Shown here: one piece after another, positions 1 to 7,944 of the stretch | Numbering within the stretch: position 1 is the stretch's first letter | Layout of the letters: every line of letters begins with the position of its first letter | Assembly: GCA_030681645.1 (NCBI GenBank) | Contig: JAUXRX010000056.1 | Coordinates: 186,001 to 250,000 of the forward strand | Source of the DNA: Archangium sp. | GTDB taxonomy: Bacteria > Myxococcota > Myxococcia > Myxococcales > Myxococcaceae | DNA: 64,000 nucleotides | Direction: 5' to 3' | Position numbers and translations under genes: made by a program | Notes under the pieces: model-generated | What the model was told of the DNA's origin: nothing | Databases searched by the model: none | What the model saw: only the letters and a program-made list of their open reading frames with translations

Positions 1-474
1 CGCTTCACCGACGAGACGCGGCGCAAGCTGAAGGCCGCAGGGCTGGACGTGGCGAAGATGCCGCCGGCAATCCCGGTGGCCGAGATGACCCCCTTCATGG
101 AAATCATCGCCAGCACCGCCTGGCCCGACGCGCCGAAGACCGAGCAGCTCCGCCAGCTGGGGTTGTGCGCGATTCGGGGCTGGCAGAGCACGCTGCTCGG
201 CTCGGCAGCGACGGCGATGATTCGGCTCATCGGGCCGCACCGCGCGCTCACCCGGCTCGACCGCGCCTTCTCCACCACCAACAACTTCAACCGCGCGAAG
301 ACCGAGCTGCTCGGCGCAAAGGAAGCGCTGGTCACCATCAACGACGTGCAGCAGATGCCCACCTACTGGCAGGGCATCTTCGAAGCGGCGCTCGAGCTGC
401 TCGCGCTCGAGGGCACGGTGGCGATCGATCACCAGACGCCGCCCGAGGCGACCTTCCGGCTCACCTGGAAGTAG
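1..474 (+). CDS. DUF2378 (TIGR02265) family protein, 3' part
   Basis: The reading frame is open at the window edge, so the start lies upstream; 157 codons remain. The order of motifs (a PxAxP-type segment, then AWPDAPKTEQLRQLG, GWQSTLLG, GPHRALTRLDRAF, TNNFNRAK and a C-terminal TFRLTW strand) matches the Myxococcales-restricted paralogous family TIGR02265/DUF2378. The visible part holds no catalytic motif, signal peptide or membrane segment, and the family has no established function. Its last 14 bases overlap, tail to tail, the end of a small membrane-protein gene on the other strand. Confidence 0.8.
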   Translation, partial: RFTDETRRKLKAAGLDVAKMPPAIPVAEMTPFMEIIASTAWPDAPKTEQLRQLGLCAIRGWQSTLLGSAATAMIRLIGPHRALTRLDRAFSTTNNFNRAKTELLGAKEALVTINDVQQMPTYWQGIFEAALELLALEGTVAIDHQTPPEATFRLTWK

Positions 475-589
475 TCGAGTGGTGCTGCCCGCGGGTGAAG
501 AGCCAGGATGAGCCGATGAAGACGAGCGTGGTGATCACCCAGAAGGCCACCAGCCAACCGAGCTCTCGCGTGTGATGGAACCAGTCCAT
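461..589 (-). CDS. Small single-span membrane protein (42 aa)
   Basis: A short gene whose ATG follows a strong ribosome binding site, GGAGGTG, with about six bases between GGAGG and the start. The 42-residue product begins MDWFHHTRELGWLV, has one hydrophobic span at about residues 11-33, and ends with a polar tail rich in His, Ser and Thr. It belongs to no family I recognise. The ribosome site and clean membrane topology argue for a real gene. It converges on the DUF2378 gene with a 14-base overlap. Confidence 0.55.
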   Translation of the reverse strand: MDWFHHTRELGWLVAFWVITTLVFIGSSWLFTRGQHHSTTSR

Positions 590-626
590 GACGCACCTCC
601 AGTCAGGGCGCCTGTAACCACGCGGG

Positions 627-2123
627 TCAGTGATTGCGCTGCAGGGAATGGGGACGGACCTTCGACGGGTTCCGCCAGTCGGCGAGGCGGCTGAGCAACG
701 CGTCGTCTGCGTCACGGCGCGCGCGCTCGAGGAACCGGTCCCACACGTCTTCGCGCAGGTAGACCACCTCGGCGCTGAGCCGGACCGGTTGGGGCTCGAG
801 GCCCGCGGCGAGCTCTGCCCACTCGCCGTCGGTGATGTTCCAGGCGAGGCGCCAGGTGGTGGTGTGATCGATCTCCGGCTCGGGGCGCCACGCGAGCGAC
901 TCGTGGCCGGTCTCGTGGTCGTAGAGGAAGTTGAAGCCCTGGGGCGCGATCAGCAGCGCCGGCATCGGCCGGGGGATGCGGGCGATCAACGCGCGCCACT
1001 GCGCGTAGGGGGGTGTCACCTGCGGGTCGAAGCCGGTCCGCGCGAACAGGACTGCGAAGACGAGCACCAACTGTCTCCCCCCGGGGCGAAGCCGGTCCAG
1101 CGGAACGCCGGGCGAGCGCGGCTGGAGCGCAGCGAAAGATGCGCCGAGGCGAAGCGACCCGGGAAGCGGGGGAGAGGCCAAACCGAGAACGAAGAGTGGC
1201 AAGGCGAACACCGGCGCCATCAGCGCCAACCGGTACCCGACATCGAGTGAGTCGGTCCGCCACAGCGGAAAGAGACAGACCGTCAACGGCACCAGCAGCG
1301 CGCCGAGCTCGACTCTCCGTTCCCGTCGCCCGAAGAACGACCAGCACCCGAACGCCAGGGCCGGCCACGCGAGCAGCAGCTCGATCCGCTGGGGCCAGCT
1401 CGTCTCGCGCAGCGCGAAGTACGGCAGCGGCGGAGGCAGCCCGGGAGAGAACGTGAGCTGCGTCTGCACCCGCTCGAGATCCGCGGGATGAAGCAGGTTG
1501 GGCAGCGCCGCGCTGAGCGCGACGAAGACGAGCGCCAGCCCGGCCGCCGCGCCCAGCACGCGACGATCGCTCAGCGTCGAGGCGAGCATGCCGATCACCG
1601 CGCCGAGCCCGGCAGCGATGAGCAGCGCCGCTCCGAGCCGGTGCGCGACGGCGGCCAGCAACACGCCCAGCGCGAGCACGACGAAGTGCTGACCGCGCCG
1701 CCACGCCAGCACCAGCAGCAGCGGCGCCACCACGCCCAGGTTCTTCGCGAAGTCGCCGGCGAGGTGCGTGAGCGTGGGAGACGCCGCGGCCCAAAGCGCG
1801 AGCAACCACCCGCCGTGTTCCAGGGCGAGGCTTCGACCCAGCCGCCAGGCTGCCGGCACCACCAGCGCCGAGAGCAGGCACGCGCCGACCTTCACTGCGA
1901 CGACGGCCGAGGGAATCACGACGTGCAGCGCGGCGAGGAAGTACGTCACCCAGCTCGCGTCGGGCCAGTGCAGGCGGCCTTCGCTCACGAGGCGCTCGAC
2001 CTGCACCACGTACGAGTAGCCGTCCCAGCCCGTGGGCTCGTCGGTGGTGAGGAAGAGCTGCAGGCGCACGGCGAACGCCAGCAGCGTGAGCAGGAACAGC
2101 CGCAAGGCCGCGAGGTGTAGCAT
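627..2123 (-). CDS. Multi-span membrane protein, GT-C glycosyltransferase-like
   Basis: The 498-residue product has a first hydrophobic helix followed by an acidic loop (TTDEPTGWDGYSY), then about nine to eleven further hydrophobic segments up to about residue 330, and a soluble C-terminal part. A single first helix, an acidic loop and many following helices is the arrangement of GT-C enzymes that use lipid-linked sugars (PMT/ArnT type). That assignment is inference, since no family-specific motif is certain. I chose the start at 2123 because GAGGAGC lies just upstream and the hydrophobic segment follows directly; the longer frame runs into a repeat. It is divergent from the VanW gene. Confidence 0.6.
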   Translation of the reverse strand: MLHLAALRLFLLTLLAFAVRLQLFLTTDEPTGWDGYSYVVQVERLVSEGRLHWPDASWVTYFLAALHVVIPSAVVAVKVGACLLSALVVPAAWRLGRSLALEHGGWLLALWAAASPTLTHLAGDFAKNLGVVAPLLLVLAWRRGQHFVVLALGVLLAAVAHRLGAALLIAAGLGAVIGMLASTLSDRRVLGAAAGLALVFVALSAALPNLLHPADLERVQTQLTFSPGLPPPLPYFALRETSWPQRIELLLAWPALAFGCWSFFGRRERRVELGALLVPLTVCLFPLWRTDSLDVGYRLALMAPVFALPLFVLGLASPPLPGSLRLGASFAALQPRSPGVPLDRLRPGGRQLVLVFAVLFARTGFDPQVTPPYAQWRALIARIPRPMPALLIAPQGFNFLYDHETGHESLAWRPEPEIDHTTTWRLAWNITDGEWAELAAGLEPQPVRLSAEVVYLREDVWDRFLERARRDADDALLSRLADWRNPSKVRPHSLQRNH

Positions 2124-2130
2124 CAGTGCT

Positions 2131-2191
2131 CCTCGACTCCGCGCGGGGTGACCGGTGGGCTTTCCGTTCACCCGGGCGGAGTCGGGGCGCC
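2131..2191. repeat. Head-to-head copy of the TTCACCCCGAGCGGAGTCGAGG repeat
   Basis: An inverted copy (CCTCGACTCCGCGCGGGGTGA) and a direct copy (TTCACCCGGGCGGAGTCGGGG) face each other between two divergent genes and can form a hairpin. The same short repeat occurs near 17.5, 21.7 and 56.4 kb. The left copy also supplies the ribosome-site-like bases of the gene on its left. Confidence 0.6.
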
Positions 2192-2207
2192 GTACTACGG
2201 TGCGCCC

Positions 2208-2981
2208 GTGCTTCGCCGCGTCGTCCGCAAGGCCATCCCCGTTCCCGTGCGCGTCGCGCTGCTGCAGTGGCCGGCGATGCTCGCGCTGCTGAAGCTGGAG
2301 CGGCTCCCGGTGGACGTGCAGGCCCGCCCGCATGTGGTGACGAGCCGCGCCACGCCGCTGCGCCGCGAGCGGCTCACCTACGACGAGTCACTCCAGCGCG
2401 CGAAGGAACAGAACGTGGCCCGCGCGGTCGCGCTGCTCGACGGTCTCGTGCTCGCGCCCGGGGCGCTGTTCTCGTGGCATCGCCACATCGGCCCCCCGCT
2501 GCGGCTGCGCGGCTTCGCCCCCGGGCCCGAGCTGCACGACGAGCGCCTCGAGCCGGGTGACGGCGGCGGGCTGTGCCAGGTGACCAACCTGCTCTACTAC
2601 CTCGCCGTGCACGCCGGCCTCGAGGTGGTGGAGCGCCACCGCCACGCGCTCGATCTCTTCCCCGACGACTCGCGCACCGTGCCCTTCGGCTGCGGCGCCA
2701 CCGTGTTCTTCCCGAAGAAGGACCTGCGGTTTCTCAACACGAGCGGCGTCAGCCTTCAGCTGCGGCTGACCCTTCGCGATGGGGCGCTCCACGGCGCGCT
2801 GCACTCGACGACTGCCCTGCCCTTCAGGTGTGAGCTGGTCGAGCGCGATCACCGCTTCGAGCAGCGTGACGGCGCGGTGTTCAGGCACAACAGGCTCTTC
2901 CGGAAGTGGCACTTCGATGACGGCACGAGCCGCGAGGAGTGGCTGGCGGATCACGACGCGCGCGTCGCTTACCCCACCTGA
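2208..2981 (+). CDS. VanW family protein
   Basis: This 257-residue protein carries the VanW signature: a Gly-rich GDGGGLCQVTNLLYY segment, then HAGLEVVERHRHA, then a CGATVFF strand followed by KKDLRFLN. VanW proteins are associated with the cell envelope of many bacteria, with no agreed biochemical role; the name comes from vancomycin-resistance clusters, but nothing here implies resistance. I chose the GTG at 2208 because the longer frame from 2148 would translate the upstream repeat. Its end overlaps by 13 bases the convergent ParS-like gene. Confidence 0.8.
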   Translation: MLRRVVRKAIPVPVRVALLQWPAMLALLKLERLPVDVQARPHVVTSRATPLRRERLTYDESLQRAKEQNVARAVALLDGLVLAPGALFSWHRHIGPPLRLRGFAPGPELHDERLEPGDGGGLCQVTNLLYYLAVHAGLEVVERHRHALDLFPDDSRTVPFGCGATVFFPKKDLRFLNTSGVSLQLRLTLRDGALHGALHSTTALPFRCELVERDHRFEQRDGAVFRHNRLFRKWHFDDGTSREEWLADHDARVAYPT

Positions 2982-3181
2982 GGGAGCAGCGACTCGAGCT
3001 CAGCGAGCGCTCGCTCGAGCCCCTCGAGCGTGTCTGCCAGCTCATCGGGGATCGCACCGTCGAGCGCAGGCTGCGGCGTGCGCGCCCATTCCCGCGCCTT
3101 CGCTTCGTCGCCGAACACGCGCGTGCCCACGTGGATCAGCTTCGCGCGACGCAGACGCAACACCGGAACTGCGCAGTTCAT
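2969..3181 (-). CDS. Small MbcA/ParS/Xre antitoxin-like toxin-binding domain protein
   Basis: The 70-residue product contains VFGDEAKAREWARTPQPAL, then GAIPDELADTLEG and a Glu/Leu-rich last helix. That order matches the toxin-binding (DUF2384) domain at the C-terminus of MbcA/ParS antitoxins, whose partner is a RES-domain toxin. The N-terminal helix-turn-helix part of normal antitoxins is missing, and no RES toxin gene lies on either side. It may be a stand-alone adaptor or the remainder of a lost toxin-antitoxin pair. GGGAG lies 12-13 bases upstream of the ATG. Confidence 0.65.
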   Translation of the reverse strand: MNCAVPVLRLRRAKLIHVGTRVFGDEAKAREWARTPQPALDGAIPDELADTLEGLERALAELESLLPQVG

Positions 3182-3237
3182 GGAGACGATCTACTCCCGT
3201 CACTGAGTCCGCGCCGGCAGTCGGCTACGGTGCCCGC

Positions 3238-4239
3238 ATGGCCGTCAGGGCGTGGGTGTCGTGCGTATTGCTGGCGGCTGGGCTCGCTCACGCGGCGGAG
3301 CAGGCAGACGCGTCCGCAGGTCGCGGAGAGGTGCCCGTCGCCCCGGCGCCGTCTCCCCCATTCGCGGCCGGTTCCGTGGTGGGACCCTGGGCGTGGACGG
3401 AGCTCGGTGGCTTCCTCGGCGCCGGGACCTTCGTGGAACCCCGGCTCTACGGCCTGGCAGGCTTCTGGACGGACCTGTCCGCCGGCTGGGGCTTCGAAGC
3501 GGGGCGGGTGCACCTGCGGCCCTCGGCGCGCTTCAGCCTCGGGGTCGAAGCGACACTGCCAGACTCGGTGACGGGCAACCGGGTCTCCTTCACACCCCTC
3601 GCGCTGAGCCTCGCGGCCGCCAACCTGATTGATGAACCCCGCACGGGGCTCCGCCTCACGCCGGCCATCGGGCTCACGATTCCGACCTGGCTCGACGGCT
3701 CGACTCCGCTGACGACGGCGTCGTTCGCGCTCCAGCTGGAGCGGCGCTTCGGGCCCGTGGAGTTCGGTTTGAGATCGGAGCTCGGCAAGCCGATCTACGT
3801 GGCGCTCCAGCCGACGTCGGCGCCTCTCTCCTTCGGCGTCGCGCAGCCGAACGTGAACTGGTCCTGGGCGAACAGTCTCCAGGCGGAAGGGTGGATCACC
3901 GAGTCGCTCTCGCTCGGCTTGAGCTTCGGCTGGAACATGGCCTGGCGCTTCTCCGCGGCCCGCGAGGTGGACCCGTTCACGCCGGCCGGCGCGCCCGCGG
4001 CCGGCAGCGCGCGAACCGACCTCATGACGGGGCGCATCTTCGGCTCGTGGGCCTTCATGAAGCGCTTCGGCCTCAGCCTCGAGATGAACACCACCCAGCC
4101 GCCCCTCTCCGGCGACCGCTCGTCGGTCCGCTTTCCCTTTCTCTCGCTGGGCAACTGGGCGAACAACACCACCGTCCTCTTCCTGAGCGTCTGGTTCCGC
4201 ACCGACGCGACGCTCGCGCGAAATTGGATCGAGCGCTGA
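3238..4239 (+). CDS. Secreted, outer-membrane-type beta-rich protein
   Basis: A 333-residue protein with an N-terminal signal peptide (MAVRAWVSCVLLAAGLAHA) and an Ala/Pro linker. The rest is built of alternating hydrophobic strands with many Gly, Trp and Phe residues and ends in VLFLSVWFRTD. This pattern suits an outer-membrane beta-barrel, but no named porin or transporter family is recognisable. The start was placed at the ATG before the signal peptide; the longer frame covers non-coding sequence. It is followed 24 bases later by the discoidin-like gene in the same direction and may be cotranscribed. Confidence 0.6.
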   Translation: MAVRAWVSCVLLAAGLAHAAEQADASAGRGEVPVAPAPSPPFAAGSVVGPWAWTELGGFLGAGTFVEPRLYGLAGFWTDLSAGWGFEAGRVHLRPSARFSLGVEATLPDSVTGNRVSFTPLALSLAAANLIDEPRTGLRLTPAIGLTIPTWLDGSTPLTTASFALQLERRFGPVEFGLRSELGKPIYVALQPTSAPLSFGVAQPNVNWSWANSLQAEGWITESLSLGLSFGWNMAWRFSAAREVDPFTPAGAPAAGSARTDLMTGRIFGSWAFMKRFGLSLEMNTTQPPLSGDRSSVRFPFLSLGNWANNTTVLFLSVWFRTDATLARNWIER

Positions 4240-4263
4240 GCGCCGCGCTACAAGCACCGCTCC

Positions 4264-5625
4264 ATGCTCGACCTCCTCGCTGCCGCGCTGCTCTCGCAGG
4301 CTCCTGTCACCGTCCAGGCGCTGGTGCCCACGTCTGGCCTCAACGCCGAGGCGCTGCTCGACGGGAAGTCCGACACCGGCTGGACGCCCGAAGGCGACGC
4401 CGAGGGTGAAGGCGTGCTCTTCCGCTTCGAGGGCGAGGTCACCCTCACGAAGATCCAGGTCGAGAGCTGCGGCGGCAAGCGCACCGCGCTCACCCCCTTC
4501 GTCAACGGCAACCAGCTCAGCGCGGTGACGGTGCAGGGCAAGAAGACCCCGGTCGCCACCCTGAGCGCGCGCAAGGTGCGCTCGGTGTTCCTGCGCCTCG
4601 ATGAAGCGGGCTCGGCGTGTCTGAGCGAAGTTTCCTTCGAGGCCGACAAGCCGCTCAAGGTGCAGGCGCCCCGCGCGCTGGCGGCCACTGCGAAGGCGTC
4701 TTCGGTGCTCGCCCCCGCCGACGCGTACCACCCGGGCTATCTCTTCGACGGCCGCCTCGACTTCGGCTGGGTGGAAGGCGTCAAGGGCCCGGGCCTCGGC
4801 GAGTCGATGGCGCTCACCTTCGCCGCGCCCGTCACCGTCACCGCGATCGAGCTGTGGAACGGGTACCAGCGCTCGGATGACCACTTCAAGAAGAACGCCC
4901 GGGCGAAGAAGATCTCCATCGCCGTCGATGGGGCCGATCCGGTCGAGCTCGCGCTCAAGGACACACAGGGCAGCCAGAAGCTGGCGCTGCCGAAGCCGGT
5001 GAGCACGAAGTCGCTCACGCTCACCATCAAGGAAGCGTACCCGGGCACGAAGTACGACGACCTGGTGCTCAGCGAGCTGCGCGTGTGGGACGCCGAAGGC
5101 CCGCGCGCCATCACCACCGGCGATCTCGCCGAGCGCGCCGGCGCGCTCAAGACCGAGGTCGGGGCCGGCCCGCTCAAGGGCTTCGTGGACAAGACGCTGC
5201 GCGCGGTCTGCCAGGTGTCGGGCTACGAGCTCGAGGCGAAGTTCCGCACCAACCACAGCTTCGTCGTCTACCGCTCGGCCGACGAAGACACGGGCGCGGT
5301 GAAGGAGGTGCTCGACGGCACGTGGATCCTCAAGGACGGAAAGACCGTCGAGCTCTTCGGCCGCAGCCACCGCAACGAGAGCAGCAACGACCCCTACGCG
5401 AGCCCGGGCGGCAAGGAGACCACCTCCATCACCGGCGGCGCGCTCAAGGTGACCCGCGTGGCCGACCTGAAGAAGCCCGACTACGACACCCTGCTGGCGA
5501 AGTTCACCGAAGGCCCGCTCAAGTGGTCCTTCGACTGCGCGCAGGCGAAGAGCTTCGAGAAGCTGACGGCGGCCGGGGCCTTCGTGGTCGAAGGCCGCGC
5601 GGTCACGGCGATCCTGGTGCCCTGA
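4264..5625 (+). CDS. Secreted protein with discoidin-like (NADase-type glycan-binding) domain
   Basis: The 453-residue product has a short hydrophobic N-terminus. Residues of about 20-120 and 140-275 look like two galactose-binding/discoidin-type folds: each has a LLDGKSDTGW or LFDGRLDFGWVEG turn, and the second continues with GLGESMALTF and TAIELWNGYQ, as in NADase-type glycan-binding domains of myxobacterial proteins. The C-terminal 150 residues are an unassigned beta-rich domain. Binding of surface glycans is inferred from the fold only. The minus-strand lipoprotein gene ends two bases away. Confidence 0.65.
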   Translation: MLDLLAAALLSQAPVTVQALVPTSGLNAEALLDGKSDTGWTPEGDAEGEGVLFRFEGEVTLTKIQVESCGGKRTALTPFVNGNQLSAVTVQGKKTPVATLSARKVRSVFLRLDEAGSACLSEVSFEADKPLKVQAPRALAATAKASSVLAPADAYHPGYLFDGRLDFGWVEGVKGPGLGESMALTFAAPVTVTAIELWNGYQRSDDHFKKNARAKKISIAVDGADPVELALKDTQGSQKLALPKPVSTKSLTLTIKEAYPGTKYDDLVLSELRVWDAEGPRAITTGDLAERAGALKTEVGAGPLKGFVDKTLRAVCQVSGYELEAKFRTNHSFVVYRSADEDTGAVKEVLDGTWILKDGKTVELFGRSHRNESSNDPYASPGGKETTSITGGALKVTRVADLKKPDYDTLLAKFTEGPLKWSFDCAQAKSFEKLTAAGAFVVEGRAVTAILVP

Positions 5626-5626
5626 C

Positions 5627-6064
5627 TTACGTGCCGAAGCCCGCCAGCAGCTTCAGCAACCCGTCGAGCTCAGCGCCGCGCTGGATGATGAACGCCCGCT
5701 TGCCGGCCGGGCCGTCCCAGCTGATGGCGCCGGTGCCCTTGGCGCGATCGGGCGTGTGCTTCGACTGATCAGCCTCGAGCTTGCCGAGCAGGTCCCACAG
5801 CGCGACGAGGCGCGGGTCGTTCGGGGCGAGGTCTTCCGCGCGCGGCGGGCCTCCGCTGTAGAAACCAGTCGAGCTCTGCTCGGGCGTCACCGGCACGTAG
5901 GCGTACTGCACCCGCCCGTCGGCCCCGCGGGTGAAGCGATGGAAGTTCGCTGAGCCATCGGCGACGCCGATGGTGCTCCACGGTGCGTCGGTCATGGGAG
6001 CCTCGGTGGCGGGGGCGTGGGCACAGCCCAGCAGCACCACCGCCCCCACGGCCAGCCGAATCAC
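5627..6064 (-). CDS. Putative lipoprotein (145 aa)
   Basis: The N-terminus MIRLAVGAVVLLGCAHAP fits a lipoprotein signal with the modified Cys at residue 14. The mature part has VQYAYVPVTPEQSSTGF and a C-terminal helix-rich segment; no family is recognised. Its ATG overlaps the stop codon of the upstream desaturase gene (ATGA), so translation of the two is probably coupled. Confidence 0.6.
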   Translation of the reverse strand: MIRLAVGAVVLLGCAHAPATEAPMTDAPWSTIGVADGSANFHRFTRGADGRVQYAYVPVTPEQSSTGFYSGGPPRAEDLAPNDPRLVALWDLLGKLEADQSKHTPDRAKGTGAISWDGPAGKRAFIIQRGAELDGLLKLLAGFGT

Positions 6065-6888
6065 GCGGCCTGCTGGTGCGAAGGGTCAGCCGGGTGTTGC
6101 GCGAGCTCGGCCGCCAGCGCCGTGGCCGGGTTGAACAGGGTGGGGCGGTCGTGGTGCATCTTGTGGGCGTAGATGCCGCAGAAGAGCTTGTTGCCGAGGC
6201 GGTACCACGGGCCGGTGAGGTTGACCGGGTGCAGCTCCTCGAAGGTCTTCCCCGCCTCGCCGTTGTGCGTCGACCAGTTGAAGTGGATGACGAACAGCCC
6301 CGCGAGCGCGTTGCAGGGGATGAAGACGAGCACGAAGAAGGCGGGGCCCAGCAGCCAGAACCAGGTGGCGAGCAGCACCACGTTGGTGCCGTAGCTCATC
6401 CACGCGCGGCGGCGCTCGCGGCCGTGGTTCTCCGGGGTGTCGCCCCACACGTCGTAGTACTGCTGAAAGAGCTGCTTCTCGACGTGGACGATGGTGTGGA
6501 ACACCGTCTTCCAGAACGAGGGGAAGTTGGGGTGCGGATCCAGCACCCGGTCGTCCGAGTACTTGTGGTGCCGCATGTGCACGATGTCCCACGAGGCGAA
6601 GCGGACGATCACCAGGATGCCCAGCAGCTCGCCGGCGATGCGGTTGATCGCCCTGGGCAGGCTGCCGTGCGTGGCGTTGTGGATCAGCAGGTGCGCCCAG
6701 ATGAGGCAGAACAGCAGCACGGGGAACACCGGCGCGAACCACCACGACGGACCATCGATGAGCGGAGTGAAGCCCGTCAGCCAGAAGGTGAGCAGCACCG
6801 CGGCGCACACGACGAACCAGAAGCCGTCGTACATCAGGTAGAAGCGCGGGTTCTTCCGGAACTGGGCGATGGGATGCGCGGTCAACAC
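6061..6888 (-). CDS. Fatty acid desaturase/hydroxylase family protein
   Basis: The 275-residue membrane protein has the three histidine clusters of di-iron membrane desaturases: H66-L-L-I-H70 with H74, HMRHH at 104-108 and HKMHH at 242-246. Four or so hydrophobic segments lie around them. Members insert a double bond or hydroxyl into acyl chains, or act on carotenoids; the substrate cannot be told. It is divergent from a second desaturase gene, and a TTGA-N6-TCAA dyad lies between the two. It is probably cotranscribed with the downstream lipoprotein gene. Confidence 0.8.
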   Translation of the reverse strand: MLTAHPIAQFRKNPRFYLMYDGFWFVVCAAVLLTFWLTGFTPLIDGPSWWFAPVFPVLLFCLIWAHLLIHNATHGSLPRAINRIAGELLGILVIVRFASWDIVHMRHHKYSDDRVLDPHPNFPSFWKTVFHTIVHVEKQLFQQYYDVWGDTPENHGRERRRAWMSYGTNVVLLATWFWLLGPAFFVLVFIPCNALAGLFVIHFNWSTHNGEAGKTFEELHPVNLTGPWYRLGNKLFCGIYAHKMHHDRPTLFNPATALAAELAQHPADPSHQQAA

Positions 6889-6972
6889 GTGGTGCTACCC
6901 CCGAAGGATTAAACGGCGCAGTCTTCTACGCGCAAACCCGTAGCAGAGTCCATGGAGCCCCCCCACCCGGGC

Positions 6973-6986
6973 TTGACCTCGATCAA
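6973..6986. promoter_or_regulatory. CRP/FNR-like dyad between divergent desaturase genes
   Basis: TTGACCTCGATCAA differs from the FNR consensus TTGAT-N4-ATCAA at one base. It is flanked by an outer inverted repeat, CCACCCGG and CCGGGTGG. Its centre lies about 74 bases before the plus-strand start and about 91 before the minus-strand start, so it could serve both genes. Four similar dyads occur elsewhere in the window. Confidence 0.5.
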
Positions 6987-7053
6987 GCTCCCCACTTCCG
7001 GGTGGCGGGGGCGCTAGCCGCCCCAAACCCGGGTGGTGTAAACACCGCGCCCC

Positions 7054-7944
7054 GTGAGACTCAAGCATCCGAGCGACTGGCGACAGGTGTTCATCGTGAC
7101 TGTCTACCTGTCGCTGCTGACGGCGATGGTGCTGGTGCCCTGGTGCCGCAACGTGGGCTTCCTGGTGCTGGCCTGCATGTTCAGCTTCTACGTGCAGACG
7201 GTGACGCACAACGTGATGCACGCGGGCCTGTTCGAGAGCAAGGCGCTCAACCGCGTCTTCCGCCTGGTGTTGAGCTTCTGCGGCCTGTTCCCGGTGTCGT
7301 CGGTCATTCCTTCGCACAACCTGGTGCACCACCACTTCGACGACGACGGGCAGCCCGACTGGGCCTCGCCCGCGCACGCGCGCTTCTCGTGGAACCTGCT
7401 CAACCTGGCGCACTTCCCCAACATCATCGGCCCCATCACCTTCGCGGGGATCAACCGCTGGGCCTCGGTGAAGGGCCGCGCCGACTACCGACGCAGCTCG
7501 GCGCAGGAATCGGTCTTCGCCTTCGGCCTCACCGGCCTGCTGCTCGCGTACGACTTCTGGACGGTGCTGTTCTTCGTGCTGGTGCCGCAGCTCTGGGGCG
7601 CGCGCTGGTTCCTGCGGGTCAACCTGATCCAGCACGACGCGTGTGACATCGCGTCTGACGACAACCACTCGCGCAACTTCGGCGGGAAGCTCCTCAACTG
7701 GTTCTCGGTGAACGCCGGGTACCACACCGCGCACCACAACAAGCCCGGCCAGCACTGGACCGAGCTGCCCGCCAATCACGCAGCCGTGGTCGCGCCGAAG
7801 ATGAAGCCCGAGCTGATGCAGGCGAGCCTGCTGGTGTACCTGGCGCGCACGTACGTGTTCCGCCTCTCGCGGCCGGTCTTCGTCGAGCAGCCTGCCCCCG
7901 CGGCGCTGGTGGCGAAGGCGCAGGAGATGGGGGAAGCATGCTGA
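7054..7944 (+). CDS. Fatty acid desaturase family protein
   Basis: The 296-residue product has hydrophobic segments at about 14-30, 36-52, 66-84 and 155-180 and three histidine boxes: HNVMH at 52-56, HNLVHHH at 88-94 and HTAHH at 224-228, as expected for a di-iron membrane desaturase. It is a different subfamily from the divergent partner, to judge from the box spacing. It starts with GTG. The next gene begins before its stop codon, so the two form an operon. The substrate is not predictable from sequence alone. Confidence 0.8.
   Translation: MRLKHPSDWRQVFIVTVYLSLLTAMVLVPWCRNVGFLVLACMFSFYVQTVTHNVMHAGLFESKALNRVFRLVLSFCGLFPVSSVIPSHNLVHHHFDDDGQPDWASPAHARFSWNLLNLAHFPNIIGPITFAGINRWASVKGRADYRRSSAQESVFAFGLTGLLLAYDFWTVLFFVLVPQLWGARWFLRVNLIQHDACDIASDDNHSRNFGGKLLNWFSVNAGYHTAHHNKPGQHWTELPANHAAVVAPKMKPELMQASLLVYLARTYVFRLSRPVFVEQPAPAALVAKAQEMGEAC

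Noticed and set aside
2208-2981. VanW gene read as a vancomycin-resistance gene
   Set aside because: VanW-like proteins are widespread; no vanA, vanH, vanX or regulator genes lie nearby.
3178-5370. 730-codon open frame on the minus strand
   Set aside because: It is antisense to two well-supported secreted-protein genes and has no domain.
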